Shown in pieces: positions 7,852 to 10,736 of a stretch of 10,736 bases of DNA. The DNA is from Pseudomonadota bacterium. Lineage in GTDB: Bacteria > Pseudomonadota > Gammaproteobacteria > Burkholderiales > SCOH01. The stretch covers positions 1 through 10,736 of the forward strand of contig JAUPTR010000033.1 of the NCBI GenBank assembly GCA_030917985.1. The letters are read 5' to 3'. Numbering within the stretch: the stretch's first letter is position 1; each line of letters starts with the position of its first letter. A program made the translations under genes and the position numbers. Under the pieces are notes generated by a model, which saw only the letters and a program-made list of their open reading frames with translations, ran no database searches and was not told the origin of the DNA.

Positions 7852-7855
7852 CTAT
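7838..7855. promoter_or_regulatory. Candidate operator palindrome over the -10 element
   Basis: ATAGAGT (7838-7844) and ACTCTAT (7849-7855) are perfect inverted arms around a CTAA centre. The -10 element (7846-7851) lies inside it. A dimeric repressor bound here would block the promoter. The regulator is unknown and no regulator gene is adjacent except divergent hrcA, whose known CIRCE site this does not resemble. Confidence 0.45.
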
Positions 7856-7864
7856 CCCAGTTGT

Positions 7865-7869
7865 AGGAG
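7865..7869 (+). promoter_or_regulatory. Ribosome binding site of the leader ORF
   Basis: AGGAG lies 9 nt before the ATG at 7879 and only a few bases after the predicted transcription start. This is good spacing, and it is the main reason to think the short leader ORF is translated. Confidence 0.55.
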
Positions 7870-7878
7870 TGCGGCGTA

Positions 7879-7932
7879 ATGACTATATCTACAAACATCA
7901 CCCGCCGCATGTGTAGTGAGGAGACCCCGTGA
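7879..7932 (+). CDS. 17-codon leader ORF overlapping the exported-protein gene
   Basis: A short ORF starts at an ATG with a well-placed AGGAG. It encodes MTISTNITRRMCSEETP and stops at a TGA whose first two bases are the last two of the downstream GTG start (GTGA, 4-nt overlap). Its SEE codons are also the GAGGAG Shine-Dalgarno of the next gene. This is the classic layout of translational coupling: ribosomes ending here could restart on the GTG. The peptide is not hydrophobic, and has no run of one amino acid as a biosynthetic attenuation leader would. No function can be assigned to the peptide itself, and it could be fortuitous. Confidence 0.45.
   Translation: MTISTNITRRMCSEETP
7918..7923 (+). 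promoter_or_regulatory. Ribosome binding site deciding the GTG start
   Basis: GAGGAG lies 5 nt before the GTG at 7929. It supports that non-ATG start, and no upstream in-frame ATG gives a better alternative. The site sits inside the leader ORF. Confidence 0.7.
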
Positions 7933-8588
7933 CACTGAGCCGATTGGCACTGATACTGATTTTGAGCACCCAGGCCTATACCGCTTCCGCCGGTATTCTT
8001 GGTTGCAATGAGGAAGTTGATGTTGCCGGGCAGGGACGCCAGGCGCAAATCCAGATCAAGGATCCGTCTGTGTTGTCGCCTGTTGAGGCCACGGTGGGTG
8101 CAGAAGAAGACAATGCTTTTGCGCCATCCGTGTTTAACACAGTGAAGCGGTATATGGGGATTAAAGCCCCGGTACATAATAATGTCGCGTCAGACAGCGC
8201 GAGTCTTGCTGTGCGGCCGGGCCCCGAGGGTCCGGCCGACAGTAAATTGGCTGGTATCGCCAGCGTGTTCTCCAAAAATATTTCCGAACTGGCGGATGTG
8301 GCGGTCAGCGCCGGGCAGGTTACGCTTGGTAAAATCGCACCGGTTATCGGCCTTGACCTGAACAAACCCGCACCCAAGCAAGGTGGGGTAAGCCTGGTTG
8401 CCGATGTCGGAATGCGGCGGCAGGGTAGCAACGATGCCATTTCATTCTCCGGCAGCAATCAGATGCTGAACGCAAAACTTGAACAAGAGCGTGAGCAGGA
8501 GCGCATTCAGCAGGTGCTGGCTGCGCCTAGCAGCAGCATCAAATGGGAGCCATCGGCTTCACTCGGTTTGTCCTATCGCTTTGAATGA
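7929..8588 (+). CDS. Unrecognised exported protein
   Basis: I do not recognise this 219-residue protein. It has a clear export signal: one early arginine (R5), a hydrophobic core (LALILIL, 6-12) and a likely signal peptidase I site ASA-G after residue 21. C26 follows ILG, which loosely resembles a lipobox, so a lipoprotein is a less likely alternative. The mature part is polar, low in aromatic residues, and looks loosely structured. A short charged helix rich in E, Q and R occupies about 183-195. The C-terminus SLGLSYRFE alternates like an outer-membrane beta strand, but has E rather than F as its last residue and there is no obvious barrel. The gene has its own promoter, is likely coupled to a leader ORF, and shares a terminator with ispH. 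GTG start with GAGGAG at 5 nt. Confidence 0.75.
   Translation: MTLSRLALILILSTQAYTASAGILGCNEEVDVAGQGRQAQIQIKDPSVLSPVEATVGAEEDNAFAPSVFNTVKRYMGIKAPVHNNVASDSASLAVRPGPEGPADSKLAGIASVFSKNISELADVAVSAGQVTLGKIAPVIGLDLNKPAPKQGGVSLVADVGMRRQGSNDAISFSGSNQMLNAKLEQEREQERIQQVLAAPSSSIKWEPSASLGLSYRFE
8214..8238 (+). other. Very stable hairpin inside the exported-protein gene
   Basis: Positions 8214-8224 pair with 8228-8238 over 11 consecutive base pairs (one G-U wobble) closed by a CGA triloop. The stem is almost entirely G and C. It encodes the VRPGPEGPA segment. No T run follows, so it is not an intrinsic terminator. It could pause ribosomes or RNA polymerase, or protect the mRNA; a by-product of the Gly/Pro codons is also possible. 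Confidence 0.5.
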
Positions 8589-8669
8589 TGCCGGCAGTCT
8601 GCCTGGCTTGAGGCCGATCTGCCCGTGGCAGCCTTATCGTTTGAAGGCTCTGCTTTCGGTTTAATGCAA

Positions 8670-8694
8670 AAACAGCCGGCTTGACCGGCTGTTT
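8670..8694. terminator. Terminator of the ileS-lspA-ispH operon, shared with the exported-protein gene
   Basis: AAACAGCCGG (8670-8679) and CCGGCTGTTT (8685-8694) form a perfect 10-bp stem with a CTTGA loop, starting 2 nt past the ispH stop. On the minus strand it runs into TTTTT, an efficient form. On the plus strand the tail is TTTGCTTATT, which is weaker but could end the exported-protein transcript. Confidence 0.88.
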
Positions 8695-8696
8695 GC

Positions 8697-9635
8697 TTAT
8701 TGGCCCGGGTTTCCGTTCAGTCCCTTGGGCAGGGAAAACACCACATTTTCTTCCACCCCCTGCAGTTCTTCCACTTTCTCTGCGCCAAACGACTGGATAC
8801 GTGAGATCACCTGCCGCACCAGCACATCCGGCGCAGATGCACCAGCGGTGACGCCAACGTGGCGGGTGCCGTCAAACCAGAATTGTTGCAGCTGATCGGC
8901 ATTGTCCACCATAAAGGCTTTACGGCCGAGGTTTTCGGCCACTTCACGCAGGCGGTTGGAATTGGAGCTGTTGGGCGAGCCGACAACTATCACCACCTCG
9001 GCTTCGGACGAGAGCTTTTTGACCGCATCCTGCCGATTTTGCGTTGCGTAACAGATATCATCCTTCTTCGGGCCAACAATTGCCGGGAATTTCTGCTTCA
9101 GTGAGTTAACCACGGCAGCTGCATCGTCCACCGAGAGCGTGGTTTGCGTCACGTACGCCAGCTTGTCGGCTGCCTTGACTTCCAGCCGGGCAACATCTTC
9201 CAGCGTTTCCACCAGATACATGCCGCCATCGGCCTGGCCCATGGTGCCTTCGACTTCCGGGTGCCCCTTGTGACCGATCATGACGATTTCGTAGCCGGAT
9301 TCGCGCATCTTGCGTACTTCGACATGCACCTTGGTCACCAGCGGGCAGGTGGCGTCGAATACCTTCAGGCCACGCGCTTCGGCTTCCTGCCGCACGGCCT
9401 GAGATACGCCGTGGGCGCTGAAAATCAGCGTACTGCCTGTCGGCACTTCATCAAGGTCTTCGATGAAAATTGCGCCTTTGCGTTTCAGATCTTCAACCAC
9501 GAATTTGTTGTGTACCACTTCGTGGCGCACATAAATCGGCGCGCCAAACTGCTGCAACGCACGTTCAACAATGGCAATGGCTCGGTCGACACCGGCACAG
9601 AAGCCACGCGGATTGGCGAGAATGACTTGCATCAT
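8697..9635 (-). CDS. ispH: 4-hydroxy-3-methylbut-2-enyl diphosphate reductase
   Basis: IspH (LytB) is the last enzyme of the MEP pathway. It reduces HMBPP to isopentenyl and dimethylallyl diphosphate using a 4Fe-4S cluster in the cytoplasm. The three cluster cysteines are present: C13 (PRGFCAGV), C97 (FDATCPLV) and C195 (DDICYATQNRQ). Substrate and acid-base residues are also present: H42 in EVVHN, H125 and E127 in GHPEVEGT, the TQTTLSVDD loop, and the NSSNSNR phosphate-binding motif. Length (312) is normal. Two ATGs stand in tandem (9635 and 9632). AAGGA lies 5 nt before the first and 8 nt before the second; the second aligns with the usual MQ-start, so the true N-terminus may be one residue shorter. 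It is last in the ileS-lspA-ispH operon, 13 nt after lspA, without the fkpB often found between them in gammaproteobacteria. Confidence 0.97.
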   Translation of the reverse strand: MMQVILANPRGFCAGVDRAIAIVERALQQFGAPIYVRHEVVHNKFVVEDLKRKGAIFIEDLDEVPTGSTLIFSAHGVSQAVRQEAEARGLKVFDATCPLVTKVHVEVRKMRESGYEIVMIGHKGHPEVEGTMGQADGGMYLVETLEDVARLEVKAADKLAYVTQTTLSVDDAAAVVNSLKQKFPAIVGPKKDDICYATQNRQDAVKKLSSEAEVVIVVGSPNSSNSNRLREVAENLGRKAFMVDNADQLQQFWFDGTRHVGVTAGASAPDVLVRQVISRIQSFGAEKVEELQGVEENVVFSLPKGLNGNPGQ

Positions 9636-9648
9636 GGGTTTCCTTGGC

Positions 9649-10137
9649 TCAACTCGCCGGGCTGGATTCGGGTTGTTTTTTCATGCTGTCGAGCACCATC
9701 AGCACCGCGCCAACGGTAATCGCACTGTCGGCGATGTTGAATGCCGGCCAGTAATAGGTGCTGTAAAACACTTGAATGAAATCGACGACATGACCATAAG
9801 CAATGCGGTCGATCAGGTTGCCCAGTGCGCCGCCCAGGATCAGGCTCAGCGACAGGCTCATCAGCCTGTTCTGGTGATGTTTGCGCAATACCCAGATGAT
9901 GCCGACCGACGCCACCACCGCAATTGTGCTGAAAAACAGTCGCTGCCAGCCACCGGCATTGGCCAGCAGGCTGAACGCTGCGCCCTTGTTGTACGCCAGC
10001 ACGATATTGAACGACGGCATCACCGGGATCACCTGGCCGTAAAACATCGTGTTGTCGACGATCAGTTTGGTGATCTGGTCCAGCACGATGATAACGGCCG
10101 CCAGCAGCAGCCAGTTGTTGAAACTTGGTTTAAGCAT
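9649..10137 (-). CDS. lspA: Lipoprotein signal peptidase
   Basis: LspA (signal peptidase II) is the inner-membrane aspartyl protease that cleaves the signal peptide of diacylglyceryl-modified prolipoproteins. The product is later sorted by the Lol system, also encoded in this window. The 162-residue protein has four hydrophobic helices (about 9-27, 66-84, 92-108 and 135-150). Conserved motifs in order are DQITK (20-24), YNKGAAFS (49-56), GNLIDR (106-111), VVDFI with catalytic D119, and FNIADSAI with catalytic D137. The open frame extends upstream to 10224, but I choose the ATG at 10137. Family members begin just before the first helix, and AAGGTGAG lies 10 nt upstream. The ATG overlaps the ileS stop by 8 nt (ATGCTTAA), so the genes are co-transcribed and probably coupled. 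Confidence 0.96.
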   Translation of the reverse strand: MLKPSFNNWLLLAAVIIVLDQITKLIVDNTMFYGQVIPVMPSFNIVLAYNKGAAFSLLANAGGWQRLFFSTIAVVASVGIIWVLRKHHQNRLMSLSLSLILGGALGNLIDRIAYGHVVDFIQVFYSTYYWPAFNIADSAITVGAVLMVLDSMKKQPESSPAS

Positions 10138-10719
10138 GATGGCGCGACTCACCTTCACCATAAAGATTGCTGACGCAACGGCCACACAGGCCGGTGTGTC
10201 CGGCGTGGCTGCTGACGTCGGCACGGTAGTGCCAGCAGCGCTCGCATTTTTCGTAGGCGCTCGGCACTACGTTGACCTGCAGGCTGTCGCCAACCTGTAA
10301 CGATGCCGCCGAGGTGATCATCACGAAACGCAGGTCGTCGCCCAGAGCCTGAAGTACGGCGGCAACGTCGGCCGGGGCCGTGATGACGATTTCAGCCTGT
10401 AGCGACGAACCGATGGCACCGGATACCCGTACCTCTTCGATGGCCTTCTGCACGTTCGACCGGACTTCACGCAGTGTGTTCCAGCGCGCCTGCAAGGCCT
10501 CGCCGTCGGCCACTGCGGGGAGATCATGCCAGGTGTGCAGGAATAAGCTGTCTTCCTGGTTGCCGCTGAGCCAGCCAAATGCCTCTTCGGCGGTAAACGA
10601 CAGGATCGGCGCCAGCAGTTGCACCAGGCTGAGGGTGATGTGATGCAGCGCGGTTTGTGCCGAGCGGCGTGCGGCTGAATCGACACCAGTGGTATAGAGG
10701 CGATCCTTGAGGATATCGA
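10130..10719 (-). CDS. ileS: Isoleucyl-tRNA synthetase, C-terminal part only
   Basis: Class I synthetase charging tRNA-Ile. Only about 196 C-terminal residues are present, because the sequence runs into adapter. The native frame begins FDILKDRLYTTGVDSAARRSA and continues through the anticodon-binding domain (LAPILSFTAEEAFGWL, ELRFVMITSAA in variant form). It ends with the C-terminal zinc finger: CERCWHYR followed by LCGRCVSN, giving four cysteines in two CxxC pairs as in the bacterial family. The final residues are GEGESRHHA, and the stop overlaps lspA. All catalytic motifs (HIGH, KMSKS) lie beyond the right edge. The truncation is a sequencing artefact, not a pseudogene. Any start placed at 10624, or any frame starting in the last bases, is spurious. 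Confidence 0.95.
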
Positions 10720-10736
10720 AGATCGGAAGAGCACAC
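10720..10736 (+). other. Illumina adapter sequence at contig end (artefact)
   Basis: The last 17 bases, AGATCGGAAGAGCACAC, are identical to the start of the TruSeq read-through adapter. The ileS frame loses its family sequence exactly here: the residue before FDILKD should be aromatic (usually Y) and is instead read from adapter. These bases are not genomic; the first A may come from A-tailing. Confidence 0.97.

Noticed and set aside
8004..8006. C26 of the exported protein as a lipobox cysteine
   Set aside because: ILGC is a weak lipobox, and it lies after a better signal peptidase I site (ASA-G) and well beyond the hydrophobic core. Kept only as an alternative.
7879..8588. The leader ORF and the exported-protein gene as one gene split by a frameshift
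   Set aside because: The downstream frame has its own well-placed GAGGAG and GTG followed at once by a complete signal peptide, while the leader peptide has no signal-like sequence to be joined.
9571..10173. A 200-codon plus-strand open frame over lspA and ispH
   Set aside because: It is rich in His/Gln and crosses the lspA-ispH boundary in antisense; both minus-strand genes are certain.
10524..10736. Minus-strand frames starting in the last bases (MCSSDL..., MLFRS...)
   Set aside because: Their starts are translated adapter sequence and their bodies are out of frame with ileS.
1..10736. CRISPR arrays, tRNA/rRNA genes, transposases, phage genes, attachment sites, riboswitches
   Set aside because: I looked for spaced direct repeats, tRNA arms, terminal inverted repeats, integrase/transposase motifs and long structured leaders, and saw none. 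The longest intergenic gaps are about 200 nt.

Overview
The window is a piece of ordinary, gene-dense bacterial chromosome. It is most likely from a betaproteobacterium, and Neisseriales or Chitinibacteraceae-like is my best guess. The reasons are a GC content in the high 50s (by eye), a Gram-negative lipoprotein export operon (lolC-lolD), the ileS-lspA-ispH gene order, an HrcA repressor, and the character of the proteins. I can defend 'Gram-negative proteobacterium' firmly, the class fairly well and the family only loosely.

Layout, left to right. (1) 1-1946, minus: a NIT-domain methyl-accepting chemotaxis protein cut off by the left edge. (2) 2129-3034, minus: an RluA-family RNA pseudouridine synthase with a likely TTG start. 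(3) 3220-5131, plus: lolC and lolD, overlapping by 8 nt, which release lipoproteins from the inner membrane. (4) 5196-6590, plus: gltX, glutamyl-tRNA synthetase, ending at a strong bidirectional terminator (6608-6638) shared with the convergent hrcA. (5) 6656-7675, minus: hrcA, heat-shock repressor. (6) 7823-8588, plus: the only unfamiliar unit. It has a near-consensus promoter whose -10 lies inside a palindrome, a 17-codon leader ORF, and an overlapping GTG-started gene for an unrecognised exported protein. (7) 8697-10719, minus: the ileS(3' part)-lspA-ispH operon, ending at a terminator hairpin at 8670-8694.

The genes are mostly housekeeping: translation (gltX, ileS), RNA modification, lipoprotein maturation (lspA) and sorting (lolCD), isoprenoid precursor synthesis (ispH), stress control (hrcA) and motility sensing (MCP). 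LspA and LolCD act in sequence on the same class of cargo, but sit in separate transcription units.

The last 17 bases (10720-10736) are not genomic. They match the start of the Illumina TruSeq read-through adapter, so the right edge is an untrimmed contig end and ileS is truncated artificially. I see no CRISPR array, tRNA, rRNA, insertion sequence, prophage or defence island. The unit at 7823-8588 is the only real candidate for something undescribed, and the evidence for it is architectural, not functional.
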